DNA of 10,000 nucleotides, taken from assembly GCF_037975245.1 (NCBI RefSeq), contig NC_092574.1, forward strand, positions 20,518,713 through 20,528,712, in the 5' to 3' direction. Source of the stretch: Apostichopus japonicus. Taxonomy: Eukaryota > Echinodermata > Holothuroidea > Aspidochirotida > Stichopodidae. Under the pieces are notes generated by a model that made no database searches, was not told the DNA's origin, and saw nothing but the letters and a program-made list of their open reading frames with translations. This document shows positions 1 to 8,410 of the stretch, piece after piece. Positions within the stretch are counted from its first letter, which is position 1, and each line of letters opens with the position of its first letter. The position numbers were made by a program, and so were the translations under genes.

Positions 1-533
1 ATAAGTTATTTCTCTCTTCTTTAAGTTTCCTTTGCAGAACGATAAATGTGTAATAAGGTGTTGAAAAATCTTTCAACACTGGAGTGGTAATCGCTGTTCG
101 GGGTTACATGCTCGGGTTACGCTAAACATTCTTTCACAGAATTGGTTACTCTAATTGGTACCCCAGGGTATTATTGAATATCGCAGTCACAACGCATTTA
201 TAGGTTTTATTTAGGAAATAAGAGAGTCAGAGATTAAGACATTTCTTGATACCATGTACCCCCCCCCCTCCCCCACTCCCTCGATTCAACCATCCTCAAC
301 TTTTGCAAGCAACTCCATATCGGTGTGGGTAGGTATGAAACTCATCAAGAAAATGCATGATATTAATACTGCTCATACTGGTTCATATTGTAATTACAAC
401 ATGAAAAATCAGTTTATAAGAAATTGTTCCAACTTATAGTGATGATGACAAATTGAATTTGATATTGAAATTTAAGTTTGAACCAACGGACAGAGTCTTG
501 TTATAGGTGTGGAAGAAACTTGTCTTATATGAT
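1..533. other. Unassigned non-coding stretch
   Basis: I see no recognisable gene. The stretch is AT-rich, with a C10 run at 259-268 followed by C-rich sequence to about 290. The short open frame across 254-439 starts with prolines encoded by that C tract and resembles no family I know, so I treat it as chance. Confidence 0.5.
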
Positions 534-689
534 ACATTATGTTTCGTCTGTATTCATATCTGATATACATTATGTTTCGTCTGTATTCATATCTGATATA
601 CATTATGTTTCGTCTGTATTCGTATCTGATACATTATTTTTCGTCTGTATTCATATCTGATACATTATGTTTCGTCTGTGTTCATATCG
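534..689. repeat. Minisatellite, about five units of 33 or 31 bp
   Basis: Units begin with ACATTATGTTTCGTCTGTAT at 534, 567 and 600, and with close variants at 631 and 662. The first two spacings are 33 bp and the next two are 31 bp, because TATAC shortens to TAC at the unit junction. The last unit ends near 689, where the match stops. The three 33-bp units keep one reading frame (repeating peptide HYVSSVFISDI) and the 31-bp units break it, so the open frames here come from the repeat and are not a gene. Confidence 0.93.
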
Positions 690-2349
690 TCCTCCCTCAT
701 TCTCGCCTTAGAATGCAGAATGCGTTTTCCTTTGACACAATCAATATATAAATATTTGGATTTCATAATATTCTAATAATATATTAAGCAATGAATATTC
801 ATGAAACCAAGTCCAAATAAACGTGACCATTGTCTGCAGTATTTTTCTTTTCTTGTTCTAATATGCCATTGTTGGCTGACATAAAGAAGGTCTTTCACTT
901 AGACATTAGCACAATTGTTTCGCTTCTTAAACTCATTAACCAAACGTTAAATGGTTACACTATAGGGAGTCCTAAATTTGCGACCAACAAGTCTTTTTTT
1001 GTCAGTTTGGATAGTTTCAATTGTGAAATGGCTAAGAAGAATGAACAAAGAGCTTATACAATGGAGATCTTTGGTTAATCAAACAACGAAAATTAAATTA
1101 AAGAAATAAATGGAAAAAAATATATCCTATGAGTGTGACCATTCATTAATTCACCAACGTCACGGATCAGCGCGCTGTACATTTGCTTCATCTTCTTAAG
1201 GTGACGAGATCAATTTACCATCGAGAGCGGGAGAAATTGGAGACAGAAAGAGAGAATCATGGATATATTTTCATCACCTCTGTCTCTATCTTCGAGAGAT
1301 GATCATTCATTCCTCTCAGTACTGCCCTTTAACGTATCAACCATCTGCCTTTCCCAGTATACAAATCATGCCACTGGTCAAAAAAAGTTTCGATGGTTCG
1401 TGCTTCTTGTAAAATAGCATCTTTGTGATGCATATAGTTTGATATTGACGTTTAATACAGACCATTGGTCATTTCTTCGTTGTCCTATTAGTAACCTTGT
1501 CGGGGAGGGGGGGGGGGTGGACATTTTACGAAGGGAATAACATAAGAGAATATTTGTTAAATGATGTAAAGGACATTTCATCTACAGAAGGCCAGGAGGG
1601 TATAGGCATTGGTGATGAATAGGTCTCTTCTCGCTAGTGTGTTTAATTATCTTTTATTGTATTATTTTATTCACGTGAGATATGTGTGGTGTTAATCATT
1701 CAAACCAGGCAGGAAATGAAAATACCATCTGTCCCAGAAATGGTTAAACTGGACAGATTGGTGTTTTTTGTATTTCATTAAATCTTACGGAATAATCATT
1801 GAATTTTGATACGTCTGATTGAAGCCAGTATTGGTCATTCCTATAGCCATTGGACAATTCGTGGTTGTATTGGAATGACCTTATTCAAGAAGGTAACATA
1901 TAAAAGGAGATAATATAAAGGTCAAAAGGTCACCGGAAAATGTGGTATTAACGTCCCCTTGTACTAGTTGTCCAAACGGAAATAATATATACACACGCAT
2001 GTGGTTTAATATTCTCACAATTCTGCTATTAAATATGAACTGTTACATAAATAGTTATATGGTTTGCAAAGCCAGGGCCGAAAGAGAGATGTTTCTCTCC
2101 TCAATATCCAGGAGGGTAACTATAAGGGGACAAATAGAGTTTGTCTTTCACCTCTACCCGTGCATTGGAAATCGCGTAGATTTGTCCACACTATATCATT
2201 TACATGAGACTTTAATTTTAACTATCGTTACTTTACCGGTGTTTTACCATCACTCAAACTCCGATCTGCCGATCCTCGCAATATCTCACACTTTGTTTTT
2301 CATTGCATGATAACTGGACTGTAACCACGTTGGAACCACGCCTTCTCCT
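690..2349. other. Unassigned non-coding stretch
   Basis: No gene, RNA or element ends could be recognised. It contains a G11 run at 1507-1517, a purine-rich patch near 1223-1257 and a CACGTG hexamer at 1672-1677. Open frames at 830-1078 (plus) and 1942-2310 (plus) depend on non-ATG starts, show no known motif and have no convincing splice context. The 830-1078 frame could at most be an exon of an unknown gene, starting from the ATG near 863. Confidence 0.45.
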
Positions 2350-2357
2350 ATATGCAT

Positions 2358-2402
2358 CCCACCCCTCATCCCTCACCCCTCACCCCTTAACCCCTCACCC
2401 CA
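2358..2402. repeat. C-rich simple repeat (CCCCTCA-like units)
   Basis: Degenerate units of 7-9 bp built on CCCCTCA recur: CCCCTCAT, CCCTCA, CCCCTCA, CCCCTTAA, CCCCTCA. The opposite strand is G-rich with several GGGG runs, so it could form quadruplex structure. It is not the animal telomere repeat, since CCCTAA units are absent. Confidence 0.75.
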
Positions 2403-2550
2403 ACACATCCCCTTATGTAGAGTTTTACATTATAGGGTTACTCAACTTAGCCAACAATAACCATCCATCCGCAGATCTTATGAAAGGGGGTGGTTTAGGA
2501 GGCCCGAGATCAATTTGGGTAGGGGGGGGGGTATGTTATATGAGATAAAA

Positions 2551-2640
2551 AATAATGTATTCCTACTTTTATAATATATTTAAGGAAAGATGAAGACTCC
2601 AAAAGAGTGCCCGGGACATAAATGTCCCTTGACCCCTTTT
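2551..2640 (+). repeat. Dispersed repeat family, copy A
   Basis: This segment begins AATAATGTATTCC and passes through ATAATATATTTAAGG, then GATGAAGACTCCAAAAGAG and TGCCCGGGACA. It aligns in order with segments at 3516-3640 and 6220-6372. A G10 run (2522-2531) lies about 20 bp upstream. The identity of the family is unknown to me. Boundaries are approximate because the copies are diverged and no terminal repeats could be placed. Confidence 0.6.
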
Positions 2641-2692
2641 GGTTTTTGAAACTCCTGTCCATGCTCGCCGATTGTTGAAACCCACCCACCAC

Positions 2693-2735
2693 ATCTTTGT
2701 CGAGCCCCACCCCATCTCTGTGGAGTCCCACCCCC
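2693..2735. repeat. Two-unit tandem repeat of about 21 bp
   Basis: Two adjacent units, 2693-2713 and 2714-2735, share the pattern ATCTyTGTsGAGyCCCACCCC. They account for the short minus-strand open frame here, with its repeated glycine, leucine and aspartate residues, which should not be taken as a gene. Confidence 0.65.
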
Positions 2736-3515
2736 ATCCCATTCTCTGCCGTGTTCCTGTGTGATAACTGTTTAGGGACATTAGGGAATTATCAAAGCGT
2801 TGCTTTATTCGGAGACGTTTGAGTTAATGAGTACAAGCTGCCCTTGGTTTGGTGCTATACGATAGGTTAACACATATCTAGGTCGAGAATAAAAAAAAAC
2901 CACACATTGAAATCCTTAGATCATGTTAGCGCCCCTCTTTTAATAAGGCAAGCTTCTACTTAAAATTCTTATCTGCGCCATTGGATTTAGGGCCGTTGAG
3001 ACGTTAACGCTTGGGCAAGATTAAAGTATCAACATCATTCAAATTTACTTGAATCCGTCATTAATGTCAATTAGGTTGGCATTCACTCGTAAAGTTCTGA
3101 CAGAAAGATTCCTTGCACCTACCTATATCTTTATATCCATTTGTATTCTAATTAGCGACCACTTTAAGATTTGTTCATTATTGTTCTATCTCTAGCCACC
3201 CCTCCCCCTCCCCAACCCCACCCTCTCTATATATAAAACATAACCACACACATAGTCGATAATATGAGGACTTGGGTGTTAGTTATTTTTTCTGGCTACG
3301 TATATCGATGCTAACAGTCTCCATGTAAAAGTAAAACTAAAGCAAGACGTAGATGAGAATATCCTTCCGAAACAAAAGTTTTCACCTTGCCTGTAAACAC
3401 GACTCTCGGAATCAGACTGCAGACGAGAGGGGGGGGGGGGGGGAGGAGGTGTTACAGTCCGGTGCCCGTCCACGCCCCGGGATCTATTAGTGGGCTCGCG
3501 ATATAGGGGGAAACA
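2736..3515. other. Unassigned stretch with poly-G and pyrimidine tracts
   Basis: No gene recognised. Notable compositional features are a C/T-rich tract near 3195-3228 that runs into TATATAAA at about 3229-3236, and a G15 run at 3429-3443. The TATA-like motif has no recognisable transcript downstream, so I do not call a promoter. The minus-strand open frame at 3279-3473 contains a proline run encoded by the poly-G tract and is not credible as protein. Confidence 0.4.
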
Positions 3516-3640
3516 AATAATGGCTTCTCATTTCTATAATATATATGTACTTAAGGGGGAAAATGAAGATTCCAGAGGGTGCCTGGTGACACCATTGTCG
3601 TCAGGGTTCGACCTGGCTCTTGACACCTCTGATGGCAGAT
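3516..3640 (+). repeat. Dispersed repeat family, copy B
   Basis: The order of matching blocks is the same as in copies A and C: AATAATG, then ATAATATATATG, TACTTAAGG, ATGAAGATTCCAGAGGGTG, CCTGGTGACA, and GTTCGACCTGGC. The last block matches GTGCGACCTGGC of copy C (near 6332). Copies B and C also share a following CTCCCC/CTCTGATG-GCAGA-like stretch. This is probably a piece of a transposable element, type unknown. Confidence 0.6.
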
Positions 3641-4048
3641 GTTAATTCATTCGATAATACGTCATCGGTTGATGTGATATCAGTATTATTTCAGTACATT
3701 TTCAAGCTTTATTAAGATGCGTGATAGAACGTGATAGTCGTGTCCGATTCATAACGCACTAAAGACACACACGACAGCATACAAGTAAGGATGAATCAGA
3801 ACTAATTACACAAACATCAACAGGCGTTAACGTTAGTTGAACAAATACCAAGAAGATCTTATCATTCTATAACAGACAGTTAAAATAAACATTAGCACTT
3901 ACAGTATGTTTCCTTTACTGTTTTTTTTTTGAAAATTTTCCGATAAGATTATAATATCATTTTAACAAGTCAGTGGGTTAAGTTTCATTCCCAACAATGA
4001 AAACACTTCTTAATGTCCGAAAATGTTTATACTTGGATGTATTATATA

Positions 4049-4056
4049 TGACGTCA
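4049..4056. promoter_or_regulatory. Perfect CRE octamer TGACGTCA
   Basis: The full palindromic cAMP-response element is preceded by TATATA. CREB/ATF-family factors bind this octamer in animals. No adjacent transcript is recognised here, so function is unproven. Confidence 0.3.
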
Positions 4057-4078
4057 CATAAGGACTCAATCAATAACT

Positions 4079-4131
4079 GTGCGTATACCTTCGAAAAATT
4101 TGAATTGTTCAAACAATTTCGGTTAACGCAC
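4079..4131. repeat. Imperfect inverted repeat / hairpin
   Basis: Outer arms GTGCGT (4079-4084) and ACGCAC (4126-4131) enclose partly complementary sequence, and an inner stem AATTGT (4103-4108) / ACAATT (4113-4118) has a TCAA loop. The two arms match over most of their length with small gaps. It could be a decayed hairpin or a miniature element, but no flanking duplication was found. Confidence 0.5.
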
Positions 4132-4564
4132 ATATACCCGTGGACTCAAGGCATGTAGCTTTGAACACTATACTGCAATACGGGGGGTGGGGGGGGGGAA
4201 CAAAAATTATTTTATCTGATTTGTAATCCCGATATCAAATCACAAATCAATCATCTTAAATTTTTACAAAGCAACTGGTTTCTACTTTGCCGGAGGTTCC
4301 ACATCAAGGTCGGATCCAGGGGGAGGGGATGGGGTGGGGTGGAACAAACCCCTTTTTGTAATCCCACACACAACATAAGACGTAGTTATATAACCTTGCG
4401 TGTAGACCTAATACATAACCTGTAAATGTACCATTTCACGTCTAAAACTTCATGTGTTATTTTATGTATTTACGTTTTAGCTCGGAGAGGACTCCCATAC
4501 ACGAGAAGCGGCTTCAAATTACCCATGAGTCACACCCCTTCCTCCACTGTTCGTAGGAAATAGC

Positions 4565-4572
4565 TGACGTCA
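4565..4572. promoter_or_regulatory. Second perfect CRE octamer TGACGTCA
   Basis: A second exact copy of the palindromic octamer lies 516 bp from the first. It has no recognised gene beside it, so it may be a chance occurrence. Confidence 0.25.
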
Positions 4573-5554
4573 TATTTCAGAACATGTTTGTGTCTCTATA
4601 GACTAACAGCTTTGATTACCTACAAGTAATATACTCTCAATTCGTCTATCAGAAATTCCATTGTAGACGATTTTTTACGATGTCATTCAAATCACGTATC
4701 GGAAACATTCGAAAGTGTTTTGTGTGTCATAACCATCCTTCCTAAATCTTATAACTTTTAAAGCGGCAGTATGGGTTTGTTAGTAACATTACCCGTTACA
4801 CATCATGCATGCAGGGAACTGAGCAACAAAAAAACACGAAATTGGCACAATTTTGTCAAATCTCAATACTCGCAAATATTGTTTAGCATTTAGTAGAATG
4901 TTTACAGCCGTCGACAATGAATTATTGATCTGATTCCTTGAAAGTTGAACCTTGCACATGGAACTGCATGGAAAGAGTTCATTGTTATAGTAAAGAAACA
5001 TAACTACCAAACGTTCGATATTATGATGATTAACATCGTTATTCCTGCATAACCCCACCCACCCCCACCCCAATAGAAAAGGTAACATTATCACTGAAGT
5101 GCATTGTGTTTAATGACCAAGTAAAATTCGACAATATTAAATACATTTCATCTTCGTAAATTTGATGTATTGTTTCTGATTAATTATTATGACTAATATA
5201 GTTTTAACAAAATCGGCCTGAAATGTCGAGGAGTGCATTTATTGCAGGTTTATGAGAACATAGCTATAATAGTTTGTTTGCATTTAGCTAAAATAAATCC
5301 AGTTAAAGCGAAGAAAAATTGCCGTGAAGTTCAAGGGCAATTTCAAGATATTTGTTAAATTTATGCCAGCCTACTTGTTACTTTAAAGACATTACAGCTT
5401 GTTCTAATTCCCAAATCAGAACACATCCTTTTACAGTTGTTAGCTACAGATCCTATTTCAACTCGATAACAAAAGGTTTATAAAAAGCATGCATGCTCAG
5501 AATGTTCGGATGACAGTTCGTCATAATCCGGAAACACGTGACAGCAAGTAAATG

Positions 5555-5738
5555 CCTACTTCTCGGCCTTTTGACTAGTATCATGTGTAGTATCTGTTCC
5601 CTTTCGAGGGGAATGGTGATGCACACCTGACGATGATCACACAGTCACAGTCTCGATGCAAGGGGACTGGGGTTGAGAGCGGATCAGTCGTTTGGTAGTT
5701 TGGTTTTCGTGCCCAGGTTCTTTCCTGGGCGACTTTTT
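5555..5738 (+). ncRNA. U2 snRNA-like RNA (U2 5' domain with a non-U2 3' part)
   Basis: Positions 5559-5599 match the 5' end of U2 snRNA with 4 differences in 41 (5574, 5578, 5579, 5584). The GTAGTA branch-site recognition sequence (5587-5592) is intact. Stem-loop I is altered: the TTTT loop is kept, one pair becomes C-A (5567/5574), and the lower stem re-forms as TACT (5557-5560) with AGTA (5577-5580). A second hairpin follows, TTCCCT (5597-5602) / GGGGAA (5608-5613) with loop TTCGA. After that the sequence no longer resembles U2. The 3' part has GACTG (5665-5669) / CAGTC (5685-5689), a U-rich single strand with TAGTTTGG and GGTTTTCG that could act as a weak Sm site, a perfect 7-bp hairpin GCCCAGG-TTCTTT-CCTGGGC (5711-5730), and T5. 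In the U2 family the 5' domain pairs with the intron branch site. Alternatives are a SINE with a U2-derived head or a diverged pseudogene. True 5' and 3' ends are estimates. Confidence 0.55.
5711..5738 (+). terminator. Terminal hairpin and T run of the U2-like RNA
   Basis: A perfect 7-bp stem (5711-5717 with 5724-5730) and 6-nt loop is followed by GACTTTTTCT. T4 or longer runs end RNA polymerase III transcripts, while Pol II snRNAs keep a 3' stem-loop and end through a separate 3' box. The arrangement fits either a Pol III-made SINE-like RNA or an snRNA 3' end. Confidence 0.4.
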
Positions 5739-5740
5739 CT

Positions 5741-6219
5741 TAAAAAGTAGTATATGCCTGCAGTTGTTTTTATATGTACAAATATAGGTGAAGAAAATTC
5801 CGAATTGCCTTTAATTAGAGACTTTAATCAAGTTAACAAACAGTATGTACAGTAGCGTATAGCAATGTGCAGCTGCAGGGATTCGGTGCAGCGATAGAAA
5901 TGGGCCCTTTTGAAGGAGAGCCACCAAAACATTGTTGGGATTGGGTGAACAATTTTAGATACTTATATACCTCTATAGACTCCCGGTTATGGAACTCTCA
6001 GACCCCAATGAGTGAATGGGCGGGGTGGGGGTGGGATGGTTCTTTGTCACATGTATAAGTAATTTGTTTCTAGCGTTAAGTGTTGCACGATGTGAAATGC
6101 TTATTATAACACGACAAACGAAAACAAAGACAATACGGATGGGTAGAGAAGTAGAGGGGGGGGGGTTGCAGCCCTTAAGACCGGGGTATATTAGGCGGCC
6201 TTGTGAGATATGGGCTAAG
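5741..6219. other. Unassigned stretch between the U2-like RNA and repeat copy C
   Basis: Contains a G10 run at 6156-6165 and GGGGTGGGGGTGGGA near 6021-6035. A plus-strand frame over about 5867-6058 has protein-like composition over its first 43 codons but begins at GTG. It matches no family I can name, so I leave it uncalled. Confidence 0.35.
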
Positions 6220-6372
6220 AATAATGTATTCTGATATTCGGGGAGGGGGGGTGGGGTCATATAAGCCCACGAACGTACTATGAACATATGAAGATTTTAA
6301 AACAGGGGCCCGGTAACAAAATGGCACCGGAGTGCGACCTGGCATTTTGCTCCCCTATGCAGACCAAAGGAG
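6220..6372 (+). repeat. Dispersed repeat family, copy C
   Basis: Begins AATAATGTATTCTG, like copy A, then has a G-rich insert (GGGGAGGGGGGGTGGGG, about 6240-6256). It continues with CATATGAAGATT, GGGCCCGGTAACA, GGCACCGGAGTGCGACCTGG and TCCCCTATGCAGA, which match copy B in order. The G-rich insert is absent from copy B. Element type and termini unknown. Confidence 0.6.
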
Positions 6373-6660
6373 GCCAACCTCTATTTAAGCGAGCACCGAA
6401 AATGACAATATATAGTTTGTTTATTGGTGTAACCGATATTTCATGAAACTATTACATTTGAGCAGTACCAAGTCAATCATTCTTACCCTTGCTCTTTCTA
6501 TCATCTAACGTTTATTGAGCAAGAAAATATCTTTCGAAAATTCAAAAGCGAGAAATAACTTACGTTACATATTATTTTGAGCATCGCGCCTGTGGTATGC
6601 CCTGCCATAAACACTCATCTTGAAATCATGTATTTTTATGCCTCATACATTGTTTATTAT
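6373..6660. other. Unassigned stretch before the hAT cluster
   Basis: AT-rich sequence with no recognisable gene or terminal repeat. It ends in TTTATTAT, immediately before the CAGGGGCGTC terminus at 6661. Confidence 0.4.
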
Positions 6661-6727
6661 CAGGGGCGTCAATCCGATTTGAAACGTGGGGGGGACGGAA
6701 TCGATTCGAGTATTCCGGCCGTAAGTA

Positions 6728-6833
6728 CTATCTAAGCGGAGCGCCACCATCGGTTGGCGCGCAGCGTACAAGAAAATTTTTCTTCTGGCAGACCCCTCAG
6801 ATTGCAGGAAACGGCACTTCCCGTGCATTATGG
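6728..6833 (+). repeat. Shared core repeat, copy 1 (in outer element)
   Basis: Aligns with 7413-7523. The block 6736-6760 is identical over 25 bp to 7421-7445. Within it, GCGCCA (6741-6746) and TGGCGC (6755-6760) form a hairpin. The match continues through AGAAAATTTTT, ACCCCTCAGAT and CTTCCCG with scattered changes. The core lies about 70 bp inside a CAG-GGCGT-type terminus here, and about 40 bp inside one in the other copy. Confidence 0.85.
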
Positions 6834-6984
6834 CAGAAAGCAACACCCCTAAAATTGATAAAAATTTCCGGCAATTTTTTATTTTGGGAAATATTCTCGA
6901 AGGAAGTGATCCAATTCCTCGTCTCCCAGAAGCGCCCAACATTTAAGATATCGAAACATTTTCGTGTTGGCTGATCCATGATCA

Positions 6985-6992
6985 CCGCCCAT
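6985..6992. repeat. Target-site duplication, left copy (CCGCCCAT)
   Basis: The 8-bp sequence immediately left of the inserted element is identical to 7643-7650 on its right. Eight-bp duplications are the hallmark of hAT transposition. Confidence 0.9.
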
Positions 6993-7412
6993 CAAGGGCG
7001 GCGGAAGCACTTTTAATCTGGGGGGGGGGCACCGACATCAAAGGGCACTTTGCAGCAATTCGATTGGACTGATGCAGCCTTATATATTTAGTACCCTTTA
7101 CAACTCTTATTGTATTATCTTATTTGTACACACATCACTCCATCAACGCCCCCCCCCCTCCTCTCAAAGAAAATATGCATACTAGCACTGCAATATCCAA
7201 TGTGCAAATTGGAAAACAAGAAACAAGTTTTCTTTTGAGACAAAATGAGGCGAAATCATGCTAATTGCTAATGTAGGAATCTTCCGAATTCGAGTTTATT
7301 TCTTGTTAATATCTTAACAAATTTGTTTCATTCGAAATAGCTTTGAGTTTGACCCACAGAAATTCACTAAGAGTCAGAGGCGTAGCCAGGAGTTGCAAAG
7401 TTGTATGCACGA

Positions 7413-7523
7413 CTATCTGAGCGGAGCGCCACCATCGGTTGGCGCAGAGCGTAGTAGAAAATTTTTGGTTTTACAAACCCCTCAGATGGCCGGAAAAAGG
7501 CCCTTCCCGAGTGTTCATTCTGG
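7413..7523 (+). repeat. Shared core repeat, copy 2 (in inserted element)
   Basis: Second copy of the core at 6728-6833, with 25 identical bases at 7421-7445 including the GCGCCA/TGGCGC hairpin. It is preceded at 7375 by CAGAGGCGTAGCCAGG, a hAT-like start facing inward. This suggests that the inserted element contains, or was built from, a relative of its host element. Confidence 0.85.
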
Positions 7524-7600
7524 TTCCCTGGCCTCTTGCTAACTTGAGACACCTCAATTTTTATGTAGAAAATGGGCACATTTTTAACCTGGGGAAAAGT

Positions 7601-7616
7601 GGGGGCACGTGCCCCC
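7601..7616. repeat. Perfect 16-bp palindrome GGGGGCACGTGCCCCC
   Basis: Subterminal palindrome with a CACGTG centre, about 26 bp inside the right end of the 650-bp element. Subterminal repeats in hAT elements can be transposase binding sites, but that role is only a guess here. The left end lacks the palindrome. Confidence 0.85.
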
Positions 7617-7642
7617 TGTGCCCCCCGGTTCCGCCGCCCTTG

Positions 7643-7650
7643 CCGCCCAT
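7643..7650. repeat. Target-site duplication, right copy (CCGCCCAT)
   Basis: Exact copy of 6985-6992, directly abutting the right terminal repeat. The outer element's sequence resumes after it. Confidence 0.9.
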
Positions 7651-8050
7651 GCCCGTGAGAAGTGGTGACTGGGTGAAGAAAAAGTCATGCCGTTTGAAAA
7701 CATGGGCAGAAAAAGTGAAAGTAGCGAAACCTAAGGTAAAACGCGCGATAACGAAGTGATTATTTTCCAGGTTAATTGAGACTGTATCAAACGCGAGCTT
7801 AGGACAAACATATTCAAAGGTAATGGCATTACTAATCCCGATATGTCGTCTTTGAGGTGTGTGGAAAATCCGCAACGACCATCAAAGAGCAATTGAATAT
7901 TTAGTCTACTTTTCGATTTCGAAAACACTTTTTTTTGAAATTATGACAAAATTTTATGACACCTTTGAATTTTTTCGGGGGGGGCCTGTGCCCCCGGACC
8001 CCAATGGGCACGACGCCACTGACCCCAGGGCCTCAGATATAGGCCCATTG

Positions 8051-8410
8051 CAGGGGTGGGCAACCTTTTGAATGAATGGGCCAGATTTTAGGAGTGAAAG
8101 ATTGACAGGGCCGCACCTAACCAACGGCCTGCTGCTGATTTCAAACCTTTGATTCCGAGGACGTTCAAGCATTAGGTGTGTGTACTTAATCTGTATTCAC
8201 AAAACCATAATGTCAATACAGTCCTGTTGATAATTAATGGTGATAATAGACCAACCTGACAGCATCATAAGTGCAGATAAATTCTAAGCAGCTAGCTCGT
8301 TTTTGGCGATGATGCAAAATAGATTGATTTTTTCTTTTTCTTGAGACATCTCACGGGCCGCAAAAAAATCACTGGCGGGCCGCATGTGGCCCGCAGGTTG
8401 CCCACCTCTG
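8051..8410. mobile_element. 360-bp hAT-type MITE (GTGGGCAACCT ends)
   Basis: The left end is CAGGGGTGGGCAACCT and the right end, on the opposite strand, is CAGAGGTGGGCAACCT, a 15/16 match. The right subterminal region contains GGCCCG/CGGGCC repeats (GCGGGCC, GCGGCCCG, GCGGCCCG), and the left has GGGCCAG and GGGCCGC. This terminus style is widespread in animal hAT MITEs. The flanking 8-mers GCCCATTG and GTCTATAG agree at 5 of 8 positions, which is compatible with a decayed duplication but not proof of one. No coding capacity. It lies 29 bp right of the outer element at 6661-8021. Confidence 0.85.

Larger units (their letters stand above)
3641..5554. other. Unassigned non-coding stretch
   Basis: No gene recognised. 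It contains a T10 run (3921-3930), two CRE octamers and an imperfect hairpin (listed separately), a G10 run at 4189-4198, and a G-rich patch at about 4312-4342 following GGTCGGATCCAGGGG. That patch resembles the start of some hAT-type elements, but no partner end was found. The minus-strand frame 4789-5094 (101 codons) has no motif that I know. TTTATAAAAAG occurs at about 5478-5488 and CACGTG at 5535-5540, upstream of the U2-like sequence. Confidence 0.4.
6993..7642. mobile_element. Complete 650-bp hAT-type MITE with perfect TSD
   Basis: The element starts CAAGGGCGGCGGAA and ends with its exact reverse complement, giving perfect 14-bp terminal inverted repeats. It is flanked by the exact 8-bp duplication CCGCCCAT (6985-6992 and 7643-7650). 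The 8-bp duplication and CA...TG ends place it in the hAT superfamily; no transposase is encoded, so it would need one supplied in trans. Inside are G10 (7020-7029), C10 (7149-7158), a second hAT-like start CAGAGGCGTAGCCAGG at 7375, the shared core (7413-7523), and the palindrome GGGGGCACGTGCCCCC (7601-7616). It inserted into the outer element 6661-8021 and is therefore younger. The perfect duplication and terminal repeats suggest a fairly recent insertion. Confidence 0.92.
6661..8021. mobile_element. Outer hAT-type non-autonomous element, interrupted
   Basis: The left end starts CAGGGGCGTC. The right end, read from the other strand, starts CAGTGGCGTC, a 9/10 match of the kind typical of hAT-superfamily termini. 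Subterminal sequence on both sides is G-rich on the strand reading inward. Without the 650-bp insertion and its 8-bp duplication, the element would be about 703 bp. It encodes no transposase. The flanks TTTATTAT and ACCCCAGG do not form an 8-bp duplication. The duplication may have decayed, or the two ends may belong to different copies. The shared core at 6728-6833 links it to the inserted element. Confidence 0.55.

Noticed and set aside
830-1078. Plus-strand frame of 82 codons
   Set aside because: Non-ATG start, no recognised domain, and a length that can arise by chance in AT-rich DNA.
1942-2310. Plus-strand open frame of 122 codons
   Set aside because: It needs a GTG start, matches no family I know, and its composition looks like translated AT-rich non-coding DNA.
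2358-2402. Interstitial telomere repeat
   Set aside because: Units are CCCCTCA-like, not CCCTAA.
4789-5094. Minus-strand open frame of 101 codons
   Set aside because: No motif, includes glycine and tryptophan encoded by a C-rich simple tract near 5050-5072, and there is no supporting splice or promoter context.
5478-5540. TATA-like TTTATAAAAAG and CACGTG as promoter of the U2-like RNA
   Set aside because: The TATA-like motif is about 75 bp and the E-box about 17 bp upstream of the likely start, spacings that do not fit the usual snRNA promoter layout.
5867-6058. Plus-strand frame with protein-like composition (possible exon)
   Set aside because: GTG start, no recognisable family, and no clear acceptor and donor pair. 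Comparison with a related genome or RNA-seq would settle it.
7439-7875. Overlapping open frames on both strands in the hAT cluster
   Set aside because: They span the junction of the inserted element and its target, so they cannot be ancestral genes.
6653-8029. Target-site duplication around the outer element
   Set aside because: Flanking 8-mers TTTATTAT and ACCCCAGG are unrelated.
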